Shown: in pieces, positions 18,871-26,414 of the stretch | Layout: each line of letters opens with the position of its first letter | How positions within the stretch are numbered: position 1 is the stretch's first letter | Assembly: GCA_024239075.1 (NCBI GenBank) | Contig: JANBVI010000032.1 | Coordinates: 62,001-126,000, forward strand | Source of the DNA: Fischerella sp. CENA71 | GTDB taxonomy: Bacteria; Cyanobacteriota; Cyanobacteriia; Cyanobacteriales; Nostocaceae | Reading direction: 5' to 3' | Length of the DNA: 64,000 nucleotides | Made by a program: the position numbers and the translations under genes | Notes under the pieces: generated by a model | Told to the model about the DNA's origin: nothing | Database searches by the model: none | The model's input: the letters and a program-made list of their open reading frames with translations, nothing else

Positions 18871-19470
18871 TTTTAATTTTTTTGATTTAGCTAAAACAAG
18901 TTAAGGTCTGACGGGATAAAAGGAGTTACTGAGATGGCTACACTGACTGCAAGTATTACAGTGTAGGAGTATGTCACTACAACTTTACTCAAGATTAACG
19001 TGATTGTGTTTTTTTGATGAATTTTAAGTACATAGCAGCTATGATGTATATTATGGTGTGAGAAAATACGTAAGCATCTTCCGCATTCAGGGTTGTTAAT
19101 TTACTAGATATCTACCACTGCAAAATTTGAAAATGCAGTTATATGGTAAAGTCTCGCAATTTCATACCAGGGTTAAGAGTAAAAGTAAAACTTAGTTCAT
19201 AGTTTAAAAGTAAAAAAAAATACTTAAAAAACCAAAAAACGGTTACCCGTAAGTGTATCTTTGTTTGTGCGATGAATACCAATGGTAGATAAATACGTGT
19301 TTGGAGCCGATACATAGAAGTAAAGTTGAGGCTATGGTTACTTGTGTAAAGTTCTGAGCAATTTCTGCTTTTTTTACGCAAATACGCTGTTTTCTTGAGT
19401 TTGAAAATAGAGTGCCGTTTTGACAAACACAATTGCATTCACAAAAACAGCCAAAGGAAAATGAGAGAAG
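18871..19470. other. Upstream region of the lasso locus
   Basis: This 600-base region presumably holds the promoter of the lasso-peptide operon. It contains a ten-codon open frame (18934-18966, MATLTASITV) preceded by a strong aaggag site, whose meaning is unknown. No larger gene is supported on either strand. Confidence 0.45.
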
Positions 19471-19785
19471 ATGAACTTAAAAGCAGTAGAGCGAAAAATT
19501 TCAGAAAATTCAATCATCCTGGCATCTAGTGAGCAAATTTCCTCTGATCTGGGAGGTGAAATTGTGATTCTCAATTTGAAATCAGGTATGTATCACGGAA
19601 TGAATGAGGTAGGATCGCGGATTTGGAATTTGATTCAAACACCCACAACCGTGAAAGATATTAAAGCGGCGATTTTGGCAGAGTACGAGGTCGAAGCCGA
19701 ACAGTGCGATCGCGATTTGCTTGCATTGCTTGAAGACCTTCTAGCTGCGGAATTAATAAATATTCAAAATGAGGCTACTGTTTAA
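19471..19785 (+). CDS. Lasso peptide B1 protein, PqqD-family RiPP recognition element
   Basis: B1 binds the leader of the precursor peptide and presents it to the B2 protease and cyclase. The 104-residue protein has the PqqD/RRE winged-helix fold signature: GGEIVILNLKSGMYHGMNEVGSRIW (conserved beta strands and the N-x-x-G-x-x-I-W region), then a C-terminal helical segment (LLALLEDLLAAELI). It is the first gene of the operon and overlaps B2 by 17 bases, so the two are coupled. The B1 and B2 functions are on separate proteins, as in paeninodin-type clusters. Confidence 0.9.
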   Translation: MNLKAVERKISENSIILASSEQISSDLGGEIVILNLKSGMYHGMNEVGSRIWNLIQTPTTVKDIKAAILAEYEVEAEQCDRDLLALLEDLLAAELINIQNEATV

Positions 19786-20209
19786 ATTTTTGAGGTTTGA
19801 TGCAGGCGATCGCCACTTATTGATCATGACTCTAATTTTACTAGCGGCTATACGCCTGGGGCTGTGGTTACTGCCGTTTCGCACCCTCTTAAAAGTGTTA
19901 GCAAAAATCAGTCAACCAATCCACCCCCAAGTTACAAACCAAATATCCATCGGCAAAATTGTCTGGGCCGTAAACGTAGCTAGTCGTTATCTCCTTGGTG
20001 TCAAGTGTTTAGCTCGTGCTTTGACTACGCAAGTCCTCATGAATCGGTACAGTCACCCTTGTCAATTACGTATTGGTGTCGCCAAAGACGAGTCAGGAAC
20101 TCTAGAGGCCCATGCTTGGATAGAACATCAAGGAAAGATTGTAATTGGCAATCTTAGTGATCTTTCTCGCTTCATTCCCTTGCCAACGCTAGAAGGAGTC
20201 AAGTTATGA
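19769..20209 (+). CDS. Lasso peptide B2 protein, transglutaminase-like leader peptidase
   Basis: B2 cleaves the leader from the precursor. The 146-residue protein has an N-terminal hydrophobic segment (about residues 17-36) and the cysteine-protease core of lasso B2 proteins: Cys80 in GVKCLARALTTQVLM and His115 in AHAWIEHQGKIVIG. An Asp in the NLSDLSRF segment (residue 131) may be the third catalytic residue. Its start codon is inside the end of B1, and its stop overlaps the ATG of the cyclase by four bases. Confidence 0.92.
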   Translation: MRLLFKFLRFDAGDRHLLIMTLILLAAIRLGLWLLPFRTLLKVLAKISQPIHPQVTNQISIGKIVWAVNVASRYLLGVKCLARALTTQVLMNRYSHPCQLRIGVAKDESGTLEAHAWIEHQGKIVIGNLSDLSRFIPLPTLEGVKL

Positions 20210-22233
20210 GTGGGATGATGGGAATTTACTATCTTGATGGCCGTTCTGTAGACAAGCAAGACCTGGAAAAGATGGTAAATACTCTATCTCATCGTGGTCC
20301 TGATGGTGCAGACATCTGGCATGATGGGAATCTAGGTTTTGGCCATAGAATGTTGTGGACTACTCCTGAATCCCTACTAGAAAAGTTACCTCTAGTCAGT
20401 CAAGCTGCTGATTTAGTCATTACAGCTGATGCTCGTATTGACAACCGAAAAGAATTATTATCCATATTACAAATCAATGATTGTCCACACGAGAAAATTA
20501 CGGACACTCAGCTAATATTGGGTGCTTATCAAAAATGGGGAGAGCTATGTTCGGAGCATCTGCTTGGTGACTTTGCCTTTGCTATTTGGGATAAAAAAAA
20601 GCAAACACTTTTCTGCGCTAGAGACCATTTTGGGGTTAAGCCTTTTTACTACTACTATCAATCAAGTCAAAAATTTATATTTGCCTCAGAAATCAAGGCA
20701 CTGGTATGTTTGCCACAAGTGCCACGCCATCTCAATGAGGTTAGGATTGCTGACTACTTGGCATTGATGATGGAAGACCAAACTATCACCACTTATAAAG
20801 ATATACTGCGACTTCCTCCTGCTCATAGTATGGTGATCAGTAAATCAGGAATACAGCAATGGTCTTACTGGTCACTTGACCCTGAGCGTGAAATTCATTT
20901 AGCTGATAACGAAGCTTACGCCAAGGAATTTCGGCAAATATTCACACAAGCAGTAGAATGTCGCTTGCGTAGCGCCTTTCCAATCATCAGTCAACTGAGT
21001 GGTGGCTTGGATTCTTCTGCTGTTACCTGTGTAGCACGGAACCTACTTGCTGAAGCCGGAAAAACCCCACTAAACACCATTTCAACTATTTTTGACAAAA
21101 TTACTGAATGTGATGAGCGTCCCTTTATCAAGGCTGTACTAGAACAGGGAGGATTTATTCCTCACTACGTTCATGGTGATGAGTTTGGTCCCTTGTCCGA
21201 TCTAGATAGTATTTTTCAGTACGAAGATGAAGCTTTACTAGGTCCAAGTCATTTCTATCCTTGGATGGTTTATCGGACTGCGAAAGAACTGGGAATGCGG
21301 ATTTCCTTGGATGGTTTTGATGGTGATACTACGGTTAGCCATGGTATAGCTAGACTCACCGAACTAGGACGTCAGGGTAAGTGGAAAACTCTGATTCAAG
21401 AGGCTAAAGCTATTGCGGTACACCATAATGTTTCGCCATACACAGTATTTCGCGGTCATGGGTTACCATATCTCCAGGATTTGGTAAAGAAGTGGCAATG
21501 GATAGAGTTTGTTAAAACCGTACAGTTGATTCATAAGCATTTTGGTGTTTCCCGGAAATTGTTGATTATCAATTACGGAATTAAACCTTTCTGGGAACAA
21601 ATACGACTATTTTGGAGGAAAAAAAACAGACAAAAAACATTTCTTGATTCGTCTTTGCCTGAGAATCCTTTAATTAAGCGTAACTTTGCGAAACGAATTC
21701 GTCTAGATGAACGGATTCAAACGTTAGATCCTCCATGCAAAGCGCCCCTGAGCTTAAGAGAGGAACATTGGCGTAGTTTAACTCAAGGAATACTAGCCTA
21801 CACCCTAGAACAGATGGATCAATATGCAGCTATGTTTTCTTTGGAAGTTCGCCATCCTTTCATGGATAAGCGACTCATAGAATTTTGTTTAGCATTGCCT
21901 TCTGAACAAAAACTATATCAAGGATGGGGGCGGATGATTATGCGTCGTGCTTTAGAGGGTATTCTACCGGAGACAATACAGTGGCGTGGTGGAAAAGCAG
22001 ACTTGTCACCAAACTTTAACAATGGATTACTCAACCGCGATCGCCAAATTCTCGATCAGGCGATGTCTCAAAAAATCAAACACCTGGACACATACATTAA
22101 CTTAGATTTTCTGCAAACAGCTTATCAACGTATACTCTCCGCAGATAATCAAGCCAGCAATGATGATTGGATGGCAGTTTGGCAGGCAGTCATCTTAGCA
22201 TCATGGCTGGACTTTAAAGGGTTGGCACCCTAA
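20206..22233 (+). CDS. Lasso peptide cyclase, asparagine synthetase-like (C protein)
   Basis: Activates the Asp or Glu side chain of the core peptide with ATP and closes the macrolactam ring onto the new N-terminus. The 675-residue protein has an N-terminal class II glutamine amidotransferase-like domain (LSHRGPDGADIWHDGNLGFG, GDFAFAIWDKK, ARDHFGVKPFYY). The PP-loop ATP pyrophosphatase domain has SGGLDSS near residues 265-271 and EVRHPFMDKRLIEF later. The protein begins MSGMMGIYYL: the Cys2 nucleophile needed for glutaminase activity is absent, as in lasso cyclases, so it does not use glutamine ammonia. Confidence 0.94.
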   Translation: MSGMMGIYYLDGRSVDKQDLEKMVNTLSHRGPDGADIWHDGNLGFGHRMLWTTPESLLEKLPLVSQAADLVITADARIDNRKELLSILQINDCPHEKITDTQLILGAYQKWGELCSEHLLGDFAFAIWDKKKQTLFCARDHFGVKPFYYYYQSSQKFIFASEIKALVCLPQVPRHLNEVRIADYLALMMEDQTITTYKDILRLPPAHSMVISKSGIQQWSYWSLDPEREIHLADNEAYAKEFRQIFTQAVECRLRSAFPIISQLSGGLDSSAVTCVARNLLAEAGKTPLNTISTIFDKITECDERPFIKAVLEQGGFIPHYVHGDEFGPLSDLDSIFQYEDEALLGPSHFYPWMVYRTAKELGMRISLDGFDGDTTVSHGIARLTELGRQGKWKTLIQEAKAIAVHHNVSPYTVFRGHGLPYLQDLVKKWQWIEFVKTVQLIHKHFGVSRKLLIINYGIKPFWEQIRLFWRKKNRQKTFLDSSLPENPLIKRNFAKRIRLDERIQTLDPPCKAPLSLREEHWRSLTQGILAYTLEQMDQYAAMFSLEVRHPFMDKRLIEFCLALPSEQKLYQGWGRMIMRRALEGILPETIQWRGGKADLSPNFNNGLLNRDRQILDQAMSQKIKHLDTYINLDFLQTAYQRILSADNQASNDDWMAVWQAVILASWLDFKGLAP

Positions 22234-22284
22234 TTTTCACAACTTGGCAAATGTGGATTTACAGACACTTTTAACATTATAGTC

Positions 22285-22305
22285 ACCGTAAATCCAATTA
22301 GCCGG
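22285..22305 (+). promoter_or_regulatory. Repeated 21-base element upstream of precursor 1
   Basis: The element accgtaaat-caa----ccgg lies 75 bases before the precursor 1 start. A matching copy of equal length is at 22878-22898, before precursor 2. It may be a promoter or regulatory element, by inference only. Confidence 0.4.
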
Positions 22306-22359
22306 TTGCATCACCAGAAATTTGAAGAAAATAGGCTAAACATCAAAGGAGTTACAGCG

Positions 22360-22572
22360 ATGAAGAAAACCTATATTGCACCAATGCTGATTGCACACGG
22401 CAATGTAGAAACAATCACTAACTTTTCTGGCAAACAGACACGGAAGGATTTCGTATTCTTCAATGGTGATAACAATGTTGGTCTTTCTGGACCAGTAAAT
22501 ATTAATGGTAGTCTGGGTTCGGAGGACTTTTTTGCGGCTCCATGCAAGGAAAATCCAAGTAAATGTCAATAA
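22360..22572 (+). CDS. Lasso-type RiPP precursor peptide 1
   Basis: The 70-residue peptide begins MKKTYIAPMLIAHGNVETIT. It carries the lasso leader signature Y-x-x-P-x-L with Tyr5, Pro8, Leu10 and Gly14, ending with Thr20. If Thr20 is the usual leader Thr at position -2, the core starts at Phe22. It then has Asp30 at position 9, suited to a nine-residue macrolactam. Starting instead at Gly24 would put the same Asp at position 7. The tail is about 40 residues, with Cys62 and Cys69, ending in Gln70. The start is supported by aaagga ten bases before the ATG; an upstream in-frame Met at 22306 has no such support. Confidence 0.88.
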   Translation: MKKTYIAPMLIAHGNVETITNFSGKQTRKDFVFFNGDNNVGLSGPVNINGSLGSEDFFAAPCKENPSKCQ

Positions 22573-23023
22573 TAGTCATTACATAGTTGGTAGCAAACTA
22601 GATCCATCACACTGGATAAATGAATGTCACTGACTTAAGAGCCTGGAAGCAAATTGTTCGATGTAAATTACTTGAACTCATAGCCGTACGCTTAGTGGCT
22701 AACCACTTGTCGCTTTTAGTGGGCTTAAGTAAGTAACACTAGCCTACATGCTGACAATATTTACTGTAAATCTTCTTAGGTTTGCAGATTAGATGATCAG
22801 CATGTAGTCTTATTCAGTCTCCAATATTGGCAGGTTGTAGTTTAGGAAGTTTGGTATAGATCATTCACTATGAAAATACCGTAAATTCAAGTTTCCGGCA
22901 GACTTTGGTTACAGATAAGGCAATATCTATAACCACTAAGCTACGCCGTAAGTCCAATCAAGGTGTTCTACCTTCAACAACTACTACATACATCAAATTT
23001 ACACTCAAAATAGGAGATAGATC
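22573..23023. promoter_or_regulatory. Intergenic region between the two precursor genes, with hairpin
   Basis: 451 bases without a gene. At 22744-22807 an 11-base stem, ctacatgctga/tcagcatgtag, encloses a 42-base loop region with a small inner stem (aatct/agatt). It is not followed by a T run, so it is more likely an RNA-processing or regulatory hairpin than a terminator. The 21-base element recurs at 22878-22898. Confidence 0.5.
22878..22898 (+). promoter_or_regulatory. Repeated 21-base element upstream of precursor 2
   Basis: Second copy of the accgtaaat-caa----ccgg element, identical in length to the copy at 22285. Here it lies 146 bases before the precursor 2 start. Confidence 0.4.
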
Positions 23024-23218
23024 ATGAAAAGTGCATACAGCACTCCCAAACTCACTGCTCATGGTGATATTGCTGAAATTACACAAATTCTTGGTAGTTC
23101 AAGCAGAAAAGATTTTCTCTTTTTCAATGGTAATTCTATATCTGGGGGTGATGATATCGGTTCGAGAGATATAAATTGCACTAGCAACGGCGGTAACTTA
23201 AATTGCAACACCCAGTAG
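23024..23218 (+). CDS. Lasso-type RiPP precursor peptide 2
   Basis: The 64-residue peptide begins MKSAYSTPKLTAHGDIAEIT, with the same leader signature at identical positions (Tyr5, Pro8, Leu10, Gly14, Thr20). The predicted core starts at Ile22 and again has Asp30 at position 9, in an RKDFLFFNG block shared with precursor 1 (RKDFVFFNG). The tail, rich in Gly, Ser, Asn and Asp, has Cys52 and Cys61 and ends in Gln64. The ATG follows taggaga at the right distance. A terminator lies 200 bases after the stop. Confidence 0.88.
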   Translation: MKSAYSTPKLTAHGDIAEITQILGSSSRKDFLFFNGNSISGGDDIGSRDINCTSNGGNLNCNTQ

Positions 23219-23580
23219 TTTTACCAGCTAAATCTGGACTTTCAACAGTGGAAACTATTTGACCCGATGCAGACAAAAACAACATCAAATTTGGTTTTTT
23301 TGTGAAGCGATTAAGCTGAACTAATACATAAAAAACCTCACTCTTGGTGTTGTAATTAATAGATAGCTCACTAAGAGCGAATTTTTCCCTAAAATAAGGA
23401 AAAAAGCACAATTTTATAGGTTGGTTGAGGTTACAAAACTCAACCATTTTTCCTTTTGTTTTAATACCGTTACATCCAACCTAATGTTGCTTATTATTTA
23501 AGCTTGTAATTGCATAGATACATATGCTTGATTAATTTGTTTTAAATATATTTTCAAATTGCATTTCATCAAACTAAAAT
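23219..23580. other. Intergenic region between precursor 2 and kinase
   Basis: 362 bases, AT-rich, with no gene. It holds the intrinsic terminator at 23423-23455 and presumably a weak promoter for the kinase gene. Confidence 0.5.
23423..23455 (+). terminator. Intrinsic terminator after the precursor genes
   Basis: The stem ggttgag/ctcaacc with a nine-base loop is followed by atttttccttttg. It would end or attenuate transcription after precursor 2, leaving kinase, exporter and nucleotidyltransferase at lower expression. Confidence 0.65.
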
Positions 23581-24513
23581 ATGAAATTCTTTAAAGCTTA
23601 CAACTTGTGTATTGCTTCTGAATTGCCACTTCCTGAACTGATTGAAACTGAGGGTGAACCAGATGTAATTGTGCGGTTTGGCAAAATAGATGATGTAAAC
23701 ACAACGCAACATGATAGTGGCAAAAATTTTGTTGGAGAAATACCCGAAGTATGTAAGTGTTTGATTCAAGGCGGACGGGAAATCGTTATCAATCCTTTAC
23801 CCAATGTAGATGAAGCTCTGCTACGTACTGTACTTTTAGGTCCTATATTGTGTGTTCTCCTGCGACAAAGGGGTTTGTTGGTTCTACATGCTAGTTGTAT
23901 TAGCATCAATCACAAATGTGTGGCATTTATGGGTGGTTCTGGTTGGGGAAAATCGACCTTAGCTACTGCTTTTCACAACCAAGGCTACGATGTTTTAAGC
24001 GATGATGTTATGCCCATCCAAATAACAGCAGGGAAAGTGTTGGTATTACCTGCCTATCCCCAATTTAAAGTGTTTCCAGAAGCTTTGAGTTCTTTGGGAC
24101 ACGATACCAAAAAGTTATCGCCAATTTACCAAAATGCATCAAAACTATCATACAGATTTACTCGTGGTTTCCAGCAAACTCCACTACCGCTACAGCGAGT
24201 TTACGTGTTGAATAAGGGAAGTGAACATCTAATTACTAAAATGCAACCTCAAGAAGCATTTGTAGAATTAATACGTCACACTCGTGCTATTAGTGTACTA
24301 ACAGAAAAAGAGTTTCTTGCTAACCATTTACGTCTTTGTAGCGAGTTAATTAAAAGTGTAAGTTTTTGCCGCTTCACTCGTAAACCTTCCTTGGAAGATT
24401 TGCCAAATTTAGTGAAGTTGGTTGAGGATGATATTGCCCGATTGACAGCACCAAATGATAGTCATAATAATCTTAAAACTTCCTCAGATTATTCTTTTGC
24501 TACCAAATCTTGA
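23581..24513 (+). CDS. HPr kinase-like protein of lasso cluster (K)
   Basis: The 310-residue protein carries a P-loop GGSGWGKST (about residues 117-126), preceded by LVLHASCIS. SDDVMPI follows and PAYPQFKVFPEA comes after that, the layout of the HPr-kinase C-terminal domain family found in RiPP clusters. The known homologues in paeninodin-type clusters phosphorylate the C-terminal Ser of the precursor. Neither precursor here ends in Ser, so the substrate residue must differ or another step is involved. It overlaps the exporter gene by four bases (ttga), which makes them one transcriptional unit. Confidence 0.85.
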   Translation: MKFFKAYNLCIASELPLPELIETEGEPDVIVRFGKIDDVNTTQHDSGKNFVGEIPEVCKCLIQGGREIVINPLPNVDEALLRTVLLGPILCVLLRQRGLLVLHASCISINHKCVAFMGGSGWGKSTLATAFHNQGYDVLSDDVMPIQITAGKVLVLPAYPQFKVFPEALSSLGHDTKKLSPIYQNASKLSYRFTRGFQQTPLPLQRVYVLNKGSEHLITKMQPQEAFVELIRHTRAISVLTEKEFLANHLRLCSELIKSVSFCRFTRKPSLEDLPNLVKLVEDDIARLTAPNDSHNNLKTSSDYSFATKS

Positions 24514-26372
24514 ATTCACAGGGTCTTGATAACTTGAAGAGCAAATTTCGTAGTGCAAATACTATACTAAATCATTTAATTAAAACTCTAAGTCTTGTCT
24601 GGGCGGCTTCTCGATACTGGACTTTAGCTTGGATGATAATGTTATTAGTGCAAGGATTACTTCCTGCTATTTCCATTACTTTTACTCGTCAGGTAGTTGA
24701 TAATCTAGTAGTAGTTGCTGGAAATGGTATTTCTGGGGCAAGTATTCAGAAGATTTTGATTCCAGTGGCATTTATGGCAGGTATCATGCTGTTGGGAGAG
24801 TTTTTAAATAGTTCTGGAGAATGGATTCGCACTGCTCAATCAGAATTAGTAAATGACCATATCACGGCTTTGATTCATGAACAGTCAGTAGCTGTAGATT
24901 ATGGTTTTTATGAATACTCAGAATATAATGACAAACTCAATCGCGCCAGAGAAGGAGCAAGCGGGCGATCGCTAGCATTGTTAGAAAGCATTGGGAGTTT
25001 GTTGCAAAATAGTGTCACATTGTTGGCGATGGCAACAATCTTAATTCCTTACGGTCTTTGGCTACCTACAATATTAATTATTAGTGCTTTTCCTGCGTTT
25101 TACGTATTGATGTATCTCAGCAAAATTCAATATCAATGGTCACAAAGGACAACTACTGACCGTCGCTGGCTGATGTATTATGATTATCTACTTACAAACA
25201 GTTCTACAGCCGCAGAAGTACGATTATTTGATTTTGCTAATTATTTCCAATCTTCTTACCAAATTTTACGTAAACGACTTGTCAAAGAACAATTTCATTT
25301 ATTAAAACTACAAACTATAGGTCGCTTTGTTGCCGCCATTATTGCACTGCTCATTACTGGTGGGGCGTTAGCTTGGATGGGACGGCAAGTATTACTCGGC
25401 ATTCTAACTTTAGGAGATTTAGCTCTATTTTTCCAAGTATTTAATCAGGGACAAGGTATTGTTAAAGAGTTATTGAGCAATATCGGAAAAATTTATCGTA
25501 ATAGCTTATTTATCGGTAATTTATTCGAGTTTTTACAGATACAGCCCACAATTGTAGATCCTGAAAATCCAGTTTCTATACCTAGAAAACCTCAAAAAGA
25601 AATTCGATTTCGACAGGTCAGTTTCCGCTACCCTGGTACTACAGAAGCTGTCTTAGAGAATTTTAACCTGACGATTCCTGCTGGCAAAATTGTGGCGATC
25701 GTTGGTGATAATGGTGCAGGCAAAAGTACACTAATTAAGCTTTTGTGCCGTTTTTATGATCCTGAGTCAGGAAGAATTGAATTAGACGGTATCAATTTGC
25801 GTGATTTCGCTGTCAAAGAACTCCGTAGATTAATTACTGTTTTATTCCAATCTCCAATTCCTTACTACACCACAGCAGGTGAAAATATTGCTCTGGGAGA
25901 TATCACAGCAGTATCAAATCAGACAGAAATTGAATCCGCAGCGCAAGCCTCCGGTATTCATGATAAAATTATGCGCTTACCCTTGGGTTACAACACCATG
26001 CTAGGTAAGTTGTTTCCTGATGGAACCGATTTAAGCGGGGGTCAATGGCAACGTCTAGCGCTAGCACGAGCATTTTTCAGACGCGCTCAAATCATTATAT
26101 TAGATGAACCTACAAGTGCTATGGACCCCTGGGCTGAATACGACTGGTTAGAACGTTTCCGTACCTTAGCAGAAGGTCGTACTGCTGTTGTGATTACTCA
26201 CCGTTTTACTCTGGCGATGCAGGCGGATATTATTCACGTGATGCGTGCTGGTCGGATTGTGGAGTCCGGGAATCATGAACAACTATTGACTTTAGGCGGA
26301 CTTTATGCTCAGTCTTGGCAAGCACAAATGGAGTCCAGTTCGAGTCAGAAAGTTGAAAACAGAATTGCTTAA
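24510..26372 (+). CDS. ABC transporter, permease and ATPase fused (lasso exporter D)
   Basis: The 620-residue protein is a half-transporter. Its N-terminal membrane domain has several helices (about residues 35-300), and the C-terminal ATPase has Walker A GDNGAGKST near residues 400-408, signature LSGGQ near 508 and Walker B IIILDEP near 530. No N-terminal C39 peptidase domain is present, so leader removal must be done by B2. It starts at a TTG that overlaps the kinase stop. In this context it would export the mature peptide and may provide immunity. Confidence 0.9.
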   Translation: MNSQGLDNLKSKFRSANTILNHLIKTLSLVWAASRYWTLAWMIMLLVQGLLPAISITFTRQVVDNLVVVAGNGISGASIQKILIPVAFMAGIMLLGEFLNSSGEWIRTAQSELVNDHITALIHEQSVAVDYGFYEYSEYNDKLNRAREGASGRSLALLESIGSLLQNSVTLLAMATILIPYGLWLPTILIISAFPAFYVLMYLSKIQYQWSQRTTTDRRWLMYYDYLLTNSSTAAEVRLFDFANYFQSSYQILRKRLVKEQFHLLKLQTIGRFVAAIIALLITGGALAWMGRQVLLGILTLGDLALFFQVFNQGQGIVKELLSNIGKIYRNSLFIGNLFEFLQIQPTIVDPENPVSIPRKPQKEIRFRQVSFRYPGTTEAVLENFNLTIPAGKIVAIVGDNGAGKSTLIKLLCRFYDPESGRIELDGINLRDFAVKELRRLITVLFQSPIPYYTTAGENIALGDITAVSNQTEIESAAQASGIHDKIMRLPLGYNTMLGKLFPDGTDLSGGQWQRLALARAFFRRAQIIILDEPTSAMDPWAEYDWLERFRTLAEGRTAVVITHRFTLAMQADIIHVMRAGRIVESGNHEQLLTLGGLYAQSWQAQMESSSSQKVENRIA

Positions 26373-26414
26373 CAAACTGAAAATCATAGACTTCTATCAA
26401 TTGAAGAAAAGCAA

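Noticed and set aside
22306-22359. Upstream start of precursor 1 at 22306
   Set aside because: No ribosome site; the leader signature starts at MKKTYIAP with aaagga ahead of it at 22360.
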